In this document: positions 27,433 to 37,027 of the stretch, piece by piece | How the letters are laid out: every line of letters begins with the position of its first letter | How positions within the stretch are numbered: the stretch's first letter is position 1 | NCBI RefSeq assembly: GCF_014384985.1 | Contig: NZ_JACRSX010000007.1 | Span: forward strand, 1 to 64,000 | Length of the DNA stretch: 64,000 bases | Direction of reading: 5' to 3' | Source of the DNA: Jutongia huaianensis | GTDB taxonomy: Bacteria > Bacillota > Clostridia > Lachnospirales > Lachnospiraceae | Position numbers and translations under genes: made by a program | The notes under the pieces: model-generated | Seen by the model: the letters and a program-made list of their open reading frames with translations, nothing else | Database searches by the model: none | What the model was told of the DNA's origin: nothing

Positions 27433-27461
27433 TTGCGATTTATATCGGAAACTATTATAAT
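27433..27461 (+). promoter_or_regulatory. Promoter of the sugar-transferase/LCP/two-component operon
   Basis: The plus strand has -35 TTGCGA (27433-27438), a 17-bp spacer and -10 TATAAT (27456-27461), 36 bp upstream of the first start codon. Confidence 0.7.
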
Positions 27462-27497
27462 AAGGTGGTTCAAAATCTTTATTAAGAAGGTGATAGC

Positions 27498-28928
27498 GTG
27501 ATCAAGGATAACCAAAAACTGTTAAATCTGATGCATGTGGTCGTAGATGCGATCATTATTGCTCTTTCATATATTTTAGCCTGGAGTCTGCGTTTTGAGG
27601 ACACCTGGAGCCCTCTGGTACAATGGCGTATTATTCCTGCACCGATCGGATATATCCGTCCACGGCAGGACTATATTAACATGCTTGTATTTTTGGTTCC
27701 GTGTTATCTGATTATATATTATTTCTGCAATTTGTACAATCCGAAAAGAACCTCCAGCCGGCGGACAGAGCTTTTTAATCTGATCAAAGCCAATCTGTTA
27801 GGCGTGATTTACTGTGTTGCCGTTCTTTTCTTTATTAAGCAGCAAAACTACGCACGATTGTTTCTTGGTATTTTTGCCATTATGAATCTGTGTATTGATT
27901 TTATTTTCCGTATGACTGTCAACAAGATCCTGCGGAAAATGCGAAAAGCTGGCAAAAACTTAAAACACATCCTTCTGGTGGGATACAGCCGTACGGCAGA
28001 GGGCTACATCGACCGTCTCCGGGTTCATCCGGAATGGGGATATTTTATCCATGGTATTCTGGACGACCATAAAAGCACAGAGGATTCCTATCGCGGCATT
28101 CCCGTCATCGGAAACATTTCTATGCTGGAGGATCTGCTGAGTACCAATGCATACGATGAAATTGCCATCACGCTGAGTATCGACGAGTTCTCCAAGTTGG
28201 AATCCATCGTGACGATCTGCGAGAAAGCCGGCGTTCACACGAAGTTTATCCCGGATTACAACCATGTGATCCCGACAAAACCTTATACCGAGGATCTGGA
28301 CGGTCTGCCGATCATCCATGTCCGCCATGTCCCACTGAGTTCCTCTTTAAATAATGCCGTGAAACGTACTATAGATGTGGTCGGTTCTCTGTTTGGACTG
28401 ATCATACTGGCGATTCCAATGCTGATCGTAGCCCTGATCATCAAAATCACCTCACCGGGTCCTCTGATCTTTAAGCAGGAGCGGATCGGCCTTCATAATA
28501 AGGCATTTCAGATGTACAAGTTCCGTTCCATGAGAGTCCAGGATGCCTCCGAGGAGAAAAAGGCATGGACCACCAAGAACGACCCAAGAGTCACACCGAT
28601 TGGTAAATTTATGCGTAAAACAAATATTGATGAGCTTCCACAGCTTGTCAATGTTCTGCGGGGAGATATGAGTCTCGTAGGTCCCCGTCCGGAGCGTCCG
28701 TTTTTTGTAAAGAAGTTTCAGGAGGTCATTCCGCGTTATATGATCAAGCATCAGGTACGTCCGGGAATGACCGGATGGGCGCAGGTCAATGGTTATCGTG
28801 GAGACACCTCCATTGTAAAGCGTATTGAATGTGACCTTTATTATGTAGAAAACTGGACCTTATGGCTTGATTTTAAGATCCTGTTTCTGACCTTCTTTGG
28901 CCGAAGCGTCAACAAAAACGCATATTAA
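27498..28928 (+). CDS. Undecaprenyl-phosphate sugar phosphotransferase (WcaJ-like)
   Basis: This polyisoprenyl-phosphate hexose-1-phosphate transferase starts surface polysaccharide repeat units by moving a sugar phosphate (often glucose) onto the lipid carrier. The 476-residue protein has four N-terminal membrane segments, a central CoA-binding-like Rossmann region ([13 protein letters not shown], about 155-270) and the catalytic bacterial sugar transferase domain (about 290-476) with [37 protein letters not shown] and [11 protein letters not shown]. The start is GTG with AAGGTGA upstream. It is the first gene of a plus-strand unit with an LCP protein and a two-component pair. Confidence 0.93.
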   Translation: MIKDNQKLLNLMHVVVDAIIIALSYILAWSLRFEDTWSPLVQWRIIPAPIGYIRPRQDYINMLVFLVPCYLIIYYFCNLYNPKRTSSRRTELFNLIKANLLGVIYCVAVLFFIKQQNYARLFLGIFAIMNLCIDFIFRMTVNKILRKMRKAGKNLKHILLVGYSRTAEGYIDRLRVHPEWGYFIHGILDDHKSTEDSYRGIPVIGNISMLEDLLSTNAYDEIAITLSIDEFSKLESIVTICEKAGVHTKFIPDYNHVIPTKPYTEDLDGLPIIHVRHVPLSSSLNNAVKRTIDVVGSLFGLIILAIPMLIVALIIKITSPGPLIFKQERIGLHNKAFQMYKFRSMRVQDASEEKKAWTTKNDPRVTPIGKFMRKTNIDELPQLVNVLRGDMSLVGPRPERPFFVKKFQEVIPRYMIKHQVRPGMTGWAQVNGYRGDTSIVKRIECDLYYVENWTLWLDFKILFLTFFGRSVNKNAY

Positions 28929-28956
28929 GCGATAAACAGAAAGGCAGGGCATCATT

Positions 28957-30006
28957 ATGGAAAGCTATCGAAACCGTGCCGCCCAGAATCAGCGCATCAG
29001 AAAAAAAAAGAAAAAGAGAAAACATATCCTCGTTTTCACTTTGATCCTGCTGCTTTTGATCATGGCCGGAGTACTGATCGTGCTGTCTCTCGTCAGTAAA
29101 ATTGATGAGATCAAAAATCACCCGTTAGAACATATAGCCGTCAATGAGGGACTGGCCGACGGTCATCTGAAAAATTATACGAATATTGTAGTATTTGGTG
29201 TGGATTCCCGTGCCAATGCCCTTCACGAAAATACCCGGAGTGATTCCATTATCTTAGTGAGCATCAACAACAAAACCCACGATGTGAAACTGACCTCGAT
29301 CTTCCGGGATACCTACACACGGATTGACGGACACGGATATACCAAGATCAATCATGCCTATTCCTATGGCGGTCCGGATCTTGCAGTCAATACCATCAAT
29401 CAGAACTTTGATCTGAACGTGCAGGACTTTATTACAGTCAATTTCAGTGCTCTTTCCAATGTCATTGATGCCCTGGGCGGGATCACGCTGAATATTCATA
29501 AGGACGAATTAAAATGGGTCAATGCCTATGCCCGTGATGTTGCAAAAATCAACGGCATGAAATACGAAAAGATCAAAAAACCCGGAAAACAGACTGTAAC
29601 AGGTGTACAGGCAACCGGCTACTGCCGTGTCCGCTATACCAGCGGGGGAGATTTTACCCGTGCCAAACGGCAGCGCCGTGTATTGACTGCTATCATGGAA
29701 AAGGCCAAAAAAAGCAGTCCAATGAGGCTTTACCGGGTACTGAATGAGATGCTTCCACAGATCTACACCAGCCTGACGACACAGGAAATCCTGCATTTAG
29801 GAATGTATCTGCCATTTTATGACATCAAAAACAGCAAGGGCTTTCCATATGAGCTGGATTGTCACAGAGCCTCTGACGGCATTTATTATGATTTTCCAAC
29901 CACGCTGTCCAGCAATGTTACCAAGCTGCACAAAAAGCTGTTTGGAACCGTAAATTACAAACCAACTAAAACCGTAGAAGAAATTACTGCCGGCATGGGG
30001 TATTGA
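28957..30006 (+). CDS. LytR-CpsA-Psr (LCP) family glycopolymer ligase
   Basis: LCP proteins attach teichoic acids or capsular polymers from the undecaprenyl carrier to peptidoglycan. The 349-residue protein has a very basic cytoplasmic N terminus, one membrane segment (about 23-48) and the extracellular LCP domain (about 70-300) with FGVDSRANALHENTRSDSI, IFRDTYT, KINHAYSYGG and GGDFTRAKRQRRVL, which carry the Arg/Asp residues contacting the pyrophosphate. It follows the initiating sugar transferase by 28 bp, so the two probably act at opposite ends of the same polymer route (inference). Confidence 0.93.
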   Translation: MESYRNRAAQNQRIRKKKKKRKHILVFTLILLLLIMAGVLIVLSLVSKIDEIKNHPLEHIAVNEGLADGHLKNYTNIVVFGVDSRANALHENTRSDSIILVSINNKTHDVKLTSIFRDTYTRIDGHGYTKINHAYSYGGPDLAVNTINQNFDLNVQDFITVNFSALSNVIDALGGITLNIHKDELKWVNAYARDVAKINGMKYEKIKKPGKQTVTGVQATGYCRVRYTSGGDFTRAKRQRRVLTAIMEKAKKSSPMRLYRVLNEMLPQIYTSLTTQEILHLGMYLPFYDIKNSKGFPYELDCHRASDGIYYDFPTTLSSNVTKLHKKLFGTVNYKPTKTVEEITAGMGY

Positions 30007-30053
30007 TCCGTTGCCGGCTTTTATACCATCTCGGAAAGGAGCAGGGCTTTTAT

Positions 30054-31616
30054 ATGAAAATTCGCGGACGACTGATCATTGCTTTTCTTTTCATTACGAT
30101 ATTTCCGCTGGCATTGATCGCACTTTGCTATAATACGATCCTGACCAATCAGGCATCCACGCTGGAGGATGATTACCAGTCCGACATTTCCTCTGAAAAT
30201 CTTCTGTTAAATCCCATTCACATTCTGTCTACCGCAACCATGACGGATTTCCGTACTCTGGTTCATGTGGCTGACACAAATCCGGACGTACTGATCCGGC
30301 GGGATTATCTGGATAATGTCAACAGCGAACTTTCCAACCGCTATTCTTTTATTGTTGTATGTAAAGGCAGTCAGGAGTTTTATATCGGGAACAAAAAGGC
30401 GTATAAGCAGTTAAATCCTCTCCCCGGTTACCGGGGCTTTGAGGAGGGATATGCCGACACCATCTCCATTGACAACGGTTATCTGATCAAACAGAAGGAT
30501 TTCAATCTTTCCAATTATGAGCATGCACAGCTCTTTCTGGTCACAGATTACTCAGAAATCCTCCCCCGTTGGAAAAGCCTGATCCGGCAGCTTATTTTTT
30601 CCGGCACCCTGATCCTTCTGGGCACGGCAGCTCTTTTGATCATCTGGCTCTACAGTGGCATTGTCCGTCCTTTAAATATCCTGCGGATCGCAACCATGCA
30701 GATCGGTGCCGGTAATCTGGATACCCCGGTACGCGTAAATTCCACAGACGAGATTGGCGAGCTGTGCCGGGACTTCGAAGAAATGCGGATCCGGTTAAAG
30801 GAAATGATCGAGGATCGTATCCGTTACGAACAGGATACCCGTGATATGATGAGCAATATGGCACATGATCTGCAGACACCGATCACTTCCATCAAAGGAT
30901 ACAGTGAGGGAATCCTTGATGGCGTTGCAAATACACCGGAAAAACAGGAAAAATATCTTCGGACCATTATTTCCAAAGCAAACGATATGAGTTATCTGGT
31001 GGACCAGCTTTCTGTCTTTTCCAAGGTAGAACAGAATACACTGCCATATCATTTCATATCCATTCCTCTTCACAGCTATTTCGAGGACTGCATCGAGGCA
31101 TTTTCCCTTGATCTGGAAACAAAACACATCTCAATCCACTACGAAAACACCTGTCCGAAGGATACCCGTATCCAGGCAGACCCGGAGCAGTTAAAGCGTG
31201 TGATCATCAATATTGTAAATAATGCTGTGAAATATCTGGACCGGTCCGAGGGAAATATATGGATCCGTCTGAAAGAGCAGCCTGACACACCAAAATCCGC
31301 TCCTTTATACCGCCAGCTTAACCCGGACGGCACCGAAAAGGAACAGGAAAGCACGGTGCCTGCACCGGATCGCTTTGTTCAGATTGAGATACAGGACGAC
31401 GGTCCCGGCATTGACCAGAAAGCTCTGTCTCACATTTTCCAGCGTTTTTACCGCGCAGACGCTTCCCGAAGCTCCTCTAAGCGTGGGAGCGGTCTGGGAC
31501 TTGCGATCGTCGCCCGGATCATTGCAGATCATGGGGGACGCGTCTGGGCAGACAGCACCCCCGGCAAAGGAACCTGTATTTACTTTACCTTAAAGGAAAC
31601 AAATCATTGCGAATAA
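30054..31616 (+). CDS. Sensor histidine kinase
   Basis: The 520-residue membrane kinase has two membrane segments (about 7-28 and 183-203) around an extracellular sensor, a HAMP domain, a HisKA domain with phospho-acceptor His271 (MAHDLQTPITS), and a HATPase domain with NNAVKY, DDGPGI and GSGLGLAI. I chose ATG 30054, which follows a GGAAAGGAG site, rather than the longer frame that overlaps the LCP gene. It pairs with the response regulator 28 bp downstream. The position after envelope genes suggests an envelope or polysaccharide signal. Confidence 0.93.
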   Translation: MKIRGRLIIAFLFITIFPLALIALCYNTILTNQASTLEDDYQSDISSENLLLNPIHILSTATMTDFRTLVHVADTNPDVLIRRDYLDNVNSELSNRYSFIVVCKGSQEFYIGNKKAYKQLNPLPGYRGFEEGYADTISIDNGYLIKQKDFNLSNYEHAQLFLVTDYSEILPRWKSLIRQLIFSGTLILLGTAALLIIWLYSGIVRPLNILRIATMQIGAGNLDTPVRVNSTDEIGELCRDFEEMRIRLKEMIEDRIRYEQDTRDMMSNMAHDLQTPITSIKGYSEGILDGVANTPEKQEKYLRTIISKANDMSYLVDQLSVFSKVEQNTLPYHFISIPLHSYFEDCIEAFSLDLETKHISIHYENTCPKDTRIQADPEQLKRVIINIVNNAVKYLDRSEGNIWIRLKEQPDTPKSAPLYRQLNPDGTEKEQESTVPAPDRFVQIEIQDDGPGIDQKALSHIFQRFYRADASRSSSKRGSGLGLAIVARIIADHGGRVWADSTPGKGTCIYFTLKETNHCE

Positions 31617-31644
31617 ATTCATTACAAATTGGAGGTATCAGAAT

Positions 31645-32334
31645 ATGGCAAGAATACTGATCATTGAAGACGAAACAGCAATCGCAGAACTGGAGAAAGA
31701 TTATCTGGAGCTCAGCGACTTTGAAGTCGTGCTGGAGCCCGATGGCAGCGGTGGAGCCGCCAGAGCATTGGATGAAGATTTTGATCTGATCATTCTGGAT
31801 CTGATGCTGCCGGGTATGAACGGCTTTGACATTTGTAAGCTAATCCGCGAAACCAAAAATACACCGATCATCATGGTTTCTGCCAAAAGCGAAGATATTG
31901 ACAAGATCCGCGGTCTGGGACTGGGCGCCGATGATTATATGACAAAGCCCTTCAGTCCCGGCGAGCTTGTTGCCAGAGTCAAGGCACACATTGAGCGTTA
32001 CCAGCGGCTGACCACCAGCAGCATCCCAAGCAATGACACTATTGAGATCCGTGGTCTGAAAATTGACAAGACAGCCCGCCGCGTCTACGTCAACGGAGAA
32101 GAAAAGGCATTTACCACAAAGGAATTTGATCTTCTGACATTTTTTGCGGAAAATCCAAACCATGTATTTACAAAAGAAGAGCTTTTCCGGGAAATCTGGG
32201 AAATGGAATCCGTCGGAGATATTGCTACCGTTACCGTACACATCAAAAAAATCCGCGAAAAAATAGAAGATTCCTCTTCCAAACCACAATACATTGAAAC
32301 CATCTGGGGCGTCGGATACCGGTTCAAGGTATGA
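31645..32334 (+). CDS. OmpR-family response regulator
   Basis: The 229-residue regulator has a receiver domain with the acidic pair at residues 9-10, phospho-acceptor Asp52 (ILDLMLPG), Ser and Lys in MVSAKS and DYMTKPF, and a winged-helix DNA-binding domain (about 130-229, with FTTKEFDLL and TVTVHIKKIREKIE). It is the partner of the kinase just upstream. Its targets probably include the divergent htrA unit or its own operon, but no repeat sites were found to prove this. Confidence 0.94.
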   Translation: MARILIIEDETAIAELEKDYLELSDFEVVLEPDGSGGAARALDEDFDLIILDLMLPGMNGFDICKLIRETKNTPIIMVSAKSEDIDKIRGLGLGADDYMTKPFSPGELVARVKAHIERYQRLTTSSIPSNDTIEIRGLKIDKTARRVYVNGEEKAFTTKEFDLLTFFAENPNHVFTKEELFREIWEMESVGDIATVTVHIKKIREKIEDSSSKPQYIETIWGVGYRFKV

Positions 32335-32484
32335 CCATAACCGGATGAAATCCGCTTTCACAACCCCCGCCAACATCGTGATACAGCTGATCTCGCGGAA
32401 ATTTACATTTTAGAAGTGATTTGTTTACATTTTTTTTACAACTTCATCATTGCATGTTCATAAATCATTTCTATAATTGAAAAT

Positions 32485-32506
32485 GTCAAATGGTTAAACA
32501 TTTGGC
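32485..32506 (+). terminator. Possible terminator after the response regulator
   Basis: An 8-bp stem GTCAAATG/CATTTGGC (one G-T pair) is followed by a T-rich tract about 12 bases later. The distance to the T run makes this a weak call. The rest of 32335-32549 shows nothing else that I recognise. Confidence 0.3.
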
Positions 32507-32549
32507 AGTGCTTAAAATTTTTTTCATACCTTCTCCTTTAACGGGCTGC

Positions 32550-33641
32550 TTATTCCGGCGGCTCGTTATTTTTTTCTAAAAATTGTTCATAAACAGATCG
32601 GATCAATATCACACCGAAGGGACCCATCAGAATTCCCCAGACACCAAACAGACAGACACCCACATAAAGAGCCGCTGTCATAAAAAACGGCAGCAGTCCC
32701 ATATGATTTCCCATCAAGTGCGCCTCCAGAAGATCTCTGGCAATCACACATAACAAAAAAGCAATGAATAATATGACTGCAGCATAATAATTTTGTCCAA
32801 ATGCTGCATAGACTGCCCATGGCACCAGGATCATCCCACTGCCCAGCACAGGAAAGGTATCAAATACCGCAATGCCACATCCGATCAGAATACTGTATGG
32901 ATTACGGATCAATGCAAGGGAAACGCTGCAAATGACCCATATCACCACAAGAATGATCCCCTGGGACTTCACAAAGGCAAGGCCGGACTTTTTTAATGTC
33001 ACTGCCACACGATGCACTGCCGGATAAAAGACACTTTTGCGATAAATCCGATGAACCGCCTGCATATCACCGCACAATGCGATCATACTCACAACAATGA
33101 TCAACACCACCGTAAGCAATCTCGCTGTCCCGGAAAAACAGCCCGATACAATATTCCCTGCCTGCTCCGACAAACGGGAGCCGCTTTCCACAAGAAGCCG
33201 GTCACACCATGACGAAATACAGGACCGGCTTTTTCCCGCCGGAAGACCAAGCCAGGTGTCCAGACAGCCACAAAGCCTGCCGGTATGATGAACATACAGC
33301 GCCATAAACTCCCGCCGGTATACAGGGAAATTCTGTCCAAAAAGCCTGATCTGCCGGAGAAGCTGCCATATCACCGCAAGTACTGTTCCAAAAACGGCTC
33401 CAAAAAACACAGTCAACGTTCCGCCATACGCAAGCCATTTCGGGAAATGGCAATGGTGACGCAAAAACCAGATCACCGGAAACAGCATTCTCATGAGCAG
33501 GTATGCCAGTATAAAGGGAAGAAACAGATGAAGCAGATAACGAAATACCAGATATACACATATGGTAATCCCCGTCAGCACGCCAAAGCGGTACAGCAGC
33601 GGATGCCGCACTTTCAAACCATATGATGGCATTTCCTTCAT
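32550..33641 (-). CDS. AI-2E family / YtvI-like membrane protein
   Basis: The 363-residue protein has about eight membrane segments and the conserved central and C-terminal motifs of the AI-2E transporter family, including the stretches around FPVLGSGMILVPWAVYA and LMGPFGVILIRSVYE. In spore formers relatives are called YtvI, of unknown transport role. It lies 63 bp downstream of the MoxR/DUF58 cluster on the same strand. Substrate unknown. Confidence 0.85.
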   Translation of the reverse strand: MKEMPSYGLKVRHPLLYRFGVLTGITICVYLVFRYLLHLFLPFILAYLLMRMLFPVIWFLRHHCHFPKWLAYGGTLTVFFGAVFGTVLAVIWQLLRQIRLFGQNFPVYRREFMALYVHHTGRLCGCLDTWLGLPAGKSRSCISSWCDRLLVESGSRLSEQAGNIVSGCFSGTARLLTVVLIIVVSMIALCGDMQAVHRIYRKSVFYPAVHRVAVTLKKSGLAFVKSQGIILVVIWVICSVSLALIRNPYSILIGCGIAVFDTFPVLGSGMILVPWAVYAAFGQNYYAAVILFIAFLLCVIARDLLEAHLMGNHMGLLPFFMTAALYVGVCLFGVWGILMGPFGVILIRSVYEQFLEKNNEPPE

Positions 33642-33704
33642 AACGTCTTCCCGCCTTTCTCACACATTTCTACGTTATGTTTACTATGCCCGATTTCTAT
33701 TTTC

Positions 33705-34799
33705 TTACTCATTCTTTTTCATTTTTTTGACATCCTGTCTGGTGATGGGACGCCGGCTGTATCGTGCCTTTTCGTAAACAGCCTTGCGCCGTGCCAGCTC
33801 TTTTTCTCCTGTCTCCTGCTGCATACCCCGGTACAGTTCTCCTGCCGTATGAGACGCCGGCACATTCTGTTTGTAATAACCCTTTACCTGCTTTTTAAAG
33901 AGATAGCGTACCCGCTCCCGGTGATTTCGAAAGAACAAAAAGTTCCTTTCCTCCGCATCCAGCTTCTCCACCACATCCTCTTTTATGCCCCTCTTGTGAA
34001 AGACAGGCCGTTGTCCCTGAGGCAGATCCGATGGTCCCTGAGAGGTCAGTATCATTCTCACAAAAACATAAATAACCACTGCACCGATCACCGTCAGAAG
34101 CAGGATCACGCCAAGCCCCTGACTATGATCATCATTGATCACCTCCGGGATACGGGTTGCCATCGGCATAGGTGTCTCCTCCGGTGGCAGCATTTCCTTT
34201 CCGGAAAATCGCTTCAGCAGACGCAGGAGCCAGTGAACCGCTCCGGTAATATAAGCGATCAGCATTTTGAAAAAGTCTCCCACGAAAGAAAAGGATATAT
34301 CCTGACGCACCAGCACTATCCCCAAAAACACAACCGATACCACCAGCACAATAACACTGACGACCTGCATATTCCCGCGAAAGATACTATCCTCCGGCAC
34401 GTTTTTCAGTTCCCCGTTCTGCTCCAGATATTCTATCATCCCCTGAAGGGACATACACCAGAAATGACCGGCAATACAGATTCCCGCAAGTATGATCCCA
34501 TAGAGGCGCAGGAGCATCTCCTCGTGTAAGCCTCCATAAAAAAATAATAGGACTGCTTCCGCAAATACAAGCCATGGAATCCGGTAAATATTCAAAAAAA
34601 GACGTCCCATGGCCCGCAGCAAGCATTCCAGAACAATGCACGCGCCTACCAGAATCCCTGCACAAGTAACCGCTCTTCCGGCAGGCAGTAATGTTTTAAA
34701 AAAATAATATATTCCAATCCATGCCGCAATATGAAGCAGATCGATTGATATTTCCAGCCAGATCTGCGGCTTACTTTTGATTTCCACTCCCCGTTTCAC
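33705..34799 (-). CDS. Polytopic membrane protein with cytoplasmic C-terminal domain (DUF4129-like)
   Basis: This 364-residue protein has about six membrane segments (one near residue 240-262) and a C-terminal soluble tail (about 265-364) rich in basic residues, with NHRERVRYLFKKQVKGYYK and ASHTAGELYRGM. The tail resembles the DUF4129 region that ends transglutaminase-like membrane proteins in MoxR operons, but no transglutaminase Cys-His-Asp domain is present. The start is GTG, six bases after a GGGAGGTG site that overlaps the DUF58 stop. The family assignment is tentative. Confidence 0.6.
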   Translation of the reverse strand: MKRGVEIKSKPQIWLEISIDLLHIAAWIGIYYFFKTLLPAGRAVTCAGILVGACIVLECLLRAMGRLFLNIYRIPWLVFAEAVLLFFYGGLHEEMLLRLYGIILAGICIAGHFWCMSLQGMIEYLEQNGELKNVPEDSIFRGNMQVVSVIVLVVSVVFLGIVLVRQDISFSFVGDFFKMLIAYITGAVHWLLRLLKRFSGKEMLPPEETPMPMATRIPEVINDDHSQGLGVILLLTVIGAVVIYVFVRMILTSQGPSDLPQGQRPVFHKRGIKEDVVEKLDAEERNFLFFRNHRERVRYLFKKQVKGYYKQNVPASHTAGELYRGMQQETGEKELARRKAVYEKARYSRRPITRQDVKKMKKNE

Positions 34800-34802
34800 C
34801 AG

Positions 34803-35906
34803 CTACACCTCCCAGTACATAAAGCCGTCCTTTGGCTGTCCTGCTTCTCCTTCTCGGCAAAGAACGATTCCATAAACCGCTTCTCCCTGTGTTTTCTTTT
34901 CTTCTGCCAGGCAATACAACTCCTGCGTTTCTTCCGGAGTAATGATCAGATAGCATTTCCTGCTGCTTCCATGTTCTTCCAGTTTCTTCCAAAGAGCTTC
35001 CAGACTTCCCAGGAGATTTTCAGCGTCTGCCAGGGCAAGCTGACGATCCACCAGATTCAGATGCTGTCTGGTATTCCCTGCGGGACAGTCGATCTGCTTC
35101 CCGGTAAGGACATCTGTCATATTGCTGCACAGAGACACCGGAATGCCTTTTTGAAGCAGATCTGCTGCCACGGAAGATGCCAGTGAGATCGCCATTTCCT
35201 GCATTTCTCTTTTATGTCCTTCGTTACGGCACCTTCCATCCAGCAAAATACAGATTTCCTGGTCATAGCTTGATTCATACATATTTACAAGAAGCTTTCC
35301 GCTTTTGGCCGTACTTTTCCAATTGATCCGCCGCATGCTGTCCGTGGGGCGGTACTCTCTCATCCCGCGAAACGCAAAGGGATCCTCCTCCAGCGTTCTG
35401 CGCGCCAGCTGCTCCCCCTGCATCCTGCGGTACAATATATCAAACCGGCTGACATCCCGCTTATAGGGATATACATAAAGACAGGTCTTATTTTCTCTCC
35501 GCTCAGAGCATGTAGTGGTATATAAGAAATCCTTTGCCAGTACATCAAAGGAATCCAGTTCATAAAAACCACGCCGGGAAGGAATAAACTCCAACGTCCG
35601 GGTAATCCGTCTCCGGCCTCCCGCCGCAAAAAGATCTGTACGGTAATAATAGTCTGTTACCGAGGCATTTCCATCCTGCTCAAACAAAAAGGCGGCAGAG
35701 GTTTTAAATTTCACCTGAAGAGAAGGAAGCGGCATTCTCTTTTCGTTGCAGATGGTTTCCTCCAAAAGACAACGCTCACCGGCATTGACCCCCTTCTGGC
35801 AGAAATGCAGACTTACCGACAGCCCCTTCTTCCAATGCTCCTGAAAATACTTGTTTTCTCCATATAACACCAGCACAGCCATGATCACTGCAATGATTAA
35901 AATCAC
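34803..35906 (-). CDS. DUF58 domain protein
   Basis: The 367-residue protein has an N-terminal hydrophobic segment (ILIIAVIMAVLVLYG), a beta-rich extracellular part and the DUF58 signature with GMREYRPTDSMRRINWKSTAKSGKL (about residues 205-230), then a VWA-like region with a MIDAS-type start (ICILLDGR). DUF58 proteins work with MoxR ATPases in assembling or activating complexes. I chose the GTG start at 35906, preceded by GAGGTGA, four bases after the MoxR stop. Confidence 0.85.
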   Translation of the reverse strand: MILIIAVIMAVLVLYGENKYFQEHWKKGLSVSLHFCQKGVNAGERCLLEETICNEKRMPLPSLQVKFKTSAAFLFEQDGNASVTDYYYRTDLFAAGGRRRITRTLEFIPSRRGFYELDSFDVLAKDFLYTTTCSERRENKTCLYVYPYKRDVSRFDILYRRMQGEQLARRTLEEDPFAFRGMREYRPTDSMRRINWKSTAKSGKLLVNMYESSYDQEICILLDGRCRNEGHKREMQEMAISLASSVAADLLQKGIPVSLCSNMTDVLTGKQIDCPAGNTRQHLNLVDRQLALADAENLLGSLEALWKKLEEHGSSRKCYLIITPEETQELYCLAEEKKTQGEAVYGIVLCREGEAGQPKDGFMYWEV

Positions 35907-35910
35907 ATTC

Positions 35911-36873
35911 TCACCTCGTCCATTCTTCTGTGGGTGCCGGAACAGTATCCAAAATCCCATGCAAAATTTCCTGTGCCGTACCACCCTGTCCCGTGCGATA
36001 AGATACAATACGGTGTCCCAATACTGGAATACACAGCTCTTTTACATCATCCGGCGTCACATATTCTCTGCCCTTTATCGCCGCATACGCCTGTACACAA
36101 TGAAGATACGAAAGGGTTCCTCGGGGATTTACTCCCATCATCAGGGCAGAATGTTCTCTGGTCGCCTGAACGATCTGTACCAGATACTTCCGTACCCCGT
36201 CACTGACATAGACCTGACGGCATAACTGCTGCATCTGCAGAATCTCCTCACAGGAACAGACCGGTTTTAACTCCTCTAACGGATCCTCCGTCTGATACCG
36301 GTCAATGATCATCAGCTCCTCCTGCATCGTCGGATACCCCATAGAAAGCTGCATAGCAAAACGATCGATCTGCGCCTCCGGCAAAGGATATGTCCCCGTC
36401 GTCTCCACCGGATTCTGGGTGGCGATCAGAAAAAACGGCCGTTCCATGGATCGCGTCACGCCATCCACCGTCACCTGCTTCTCCTCCATACACTCCAGCA
36501 GACTGGACTGGGTTCTGGGAGTTGCACGGTTGATCTCATCGGCCAGAAGAATATTGCAAAAAACAGGTCCCGGTGTAAATTCAAACGCCCCCTTGTCCTG
36601 CCGGAAAATATTTAAACCGGTCACATCCGAAGGCAGCAGGTCCGGTGTAAACTGAATTCTGCCAAACGCTGCATCCAGCGAAGCTGCAAGTGCTTTCGCA
36701 AGCTTGGTCTTTCCCGTTCCGGGCATATCCTCCAGAAGTACATTACCTCCCGCCAGAAAAGCTGCCATCAGCTTCTGAAACACCGCTTCCTTTCCAACGA
36801 TCACTTTTGATATATTATTTTGTATTGCCATTACTTTTTTGGCAAGCTCTGCCGTTTCCACCTGCATATCCAT
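35911..36873 (-). CDS. MoxR family AAA+ ATPase
   Basis: MoxR ATPases are chaperone-like AAA+ proteins that insert metals or remodel VWA-domain partners. The protein (about 320 residues) has Walker A (MPGTGKTKLAK), Walker B with ILLADEINRATPRTQSSLLE, sensor 1 (IATQNPVETTGTYPLPEAQIDRF) and the C-terminal AAA lid. Several in-frame starts lie close together; ATG 36873 has the best spacing from an AAGGG site. It is first in the moxR, DUF58, membrane-protein unit. Confidence 0.92.
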   Translation of the reverse strand: MDMQVETAELAKKVMAIQNNISKVIVGKEAVFQKLMAAFLAGGNVLLEDMPGTGKTKLAKALAASLDAAFGRIQFTPDLLPSDVTGLNIFRQDKGAFEFTPGPVFCNILLADEINRATPRTQSSLLECMEEKQVTVDGVTRSMERPFFLIATQNPVETTGTYPLPEAQIDRFAMQLSMGYPTMQEELMIIDRYQTEDPLEELKPVCSCEEILQMQQLCRQVYVSDGVRKYLVQIVQATREHSALMMGVNPRGTLSYLHCVQAYAAIKGREYVTPDDVKELCIPVLGHRIVSYRTGQGGTAQEILHGILDTVPAPTEEWTR

Positions 36874-36962
36874 ATTCATCACCCTTTCTTTTTATAAAGT
36901 CCGCCCGACTGTCTCAGCCTCAGACATTTGCAATTACTTTTCTTCATCTTATCACATAGCAC

Positions 36963-37002
36963 ATCAGGGGGCAAACCGCTTTTTAGCGATCTGTCCCCTG
37001 AT
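36963..37002. other. Long inverted repeat downstream of the ABC exporter genes
   Basis: Arms ATCAGGGG and CCCCTGAT enclose a smaller CGCT/AGCG hairpin. It lies 26 bp past the permease stop codon and could be a terminator or RNA 3' stabiliser for the minus-strand ABC genes, but there is no T run. Confidence 0.45.
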
Positions 37003-37027
37003 ATCTGATAAACCTGTATTCTACTGT

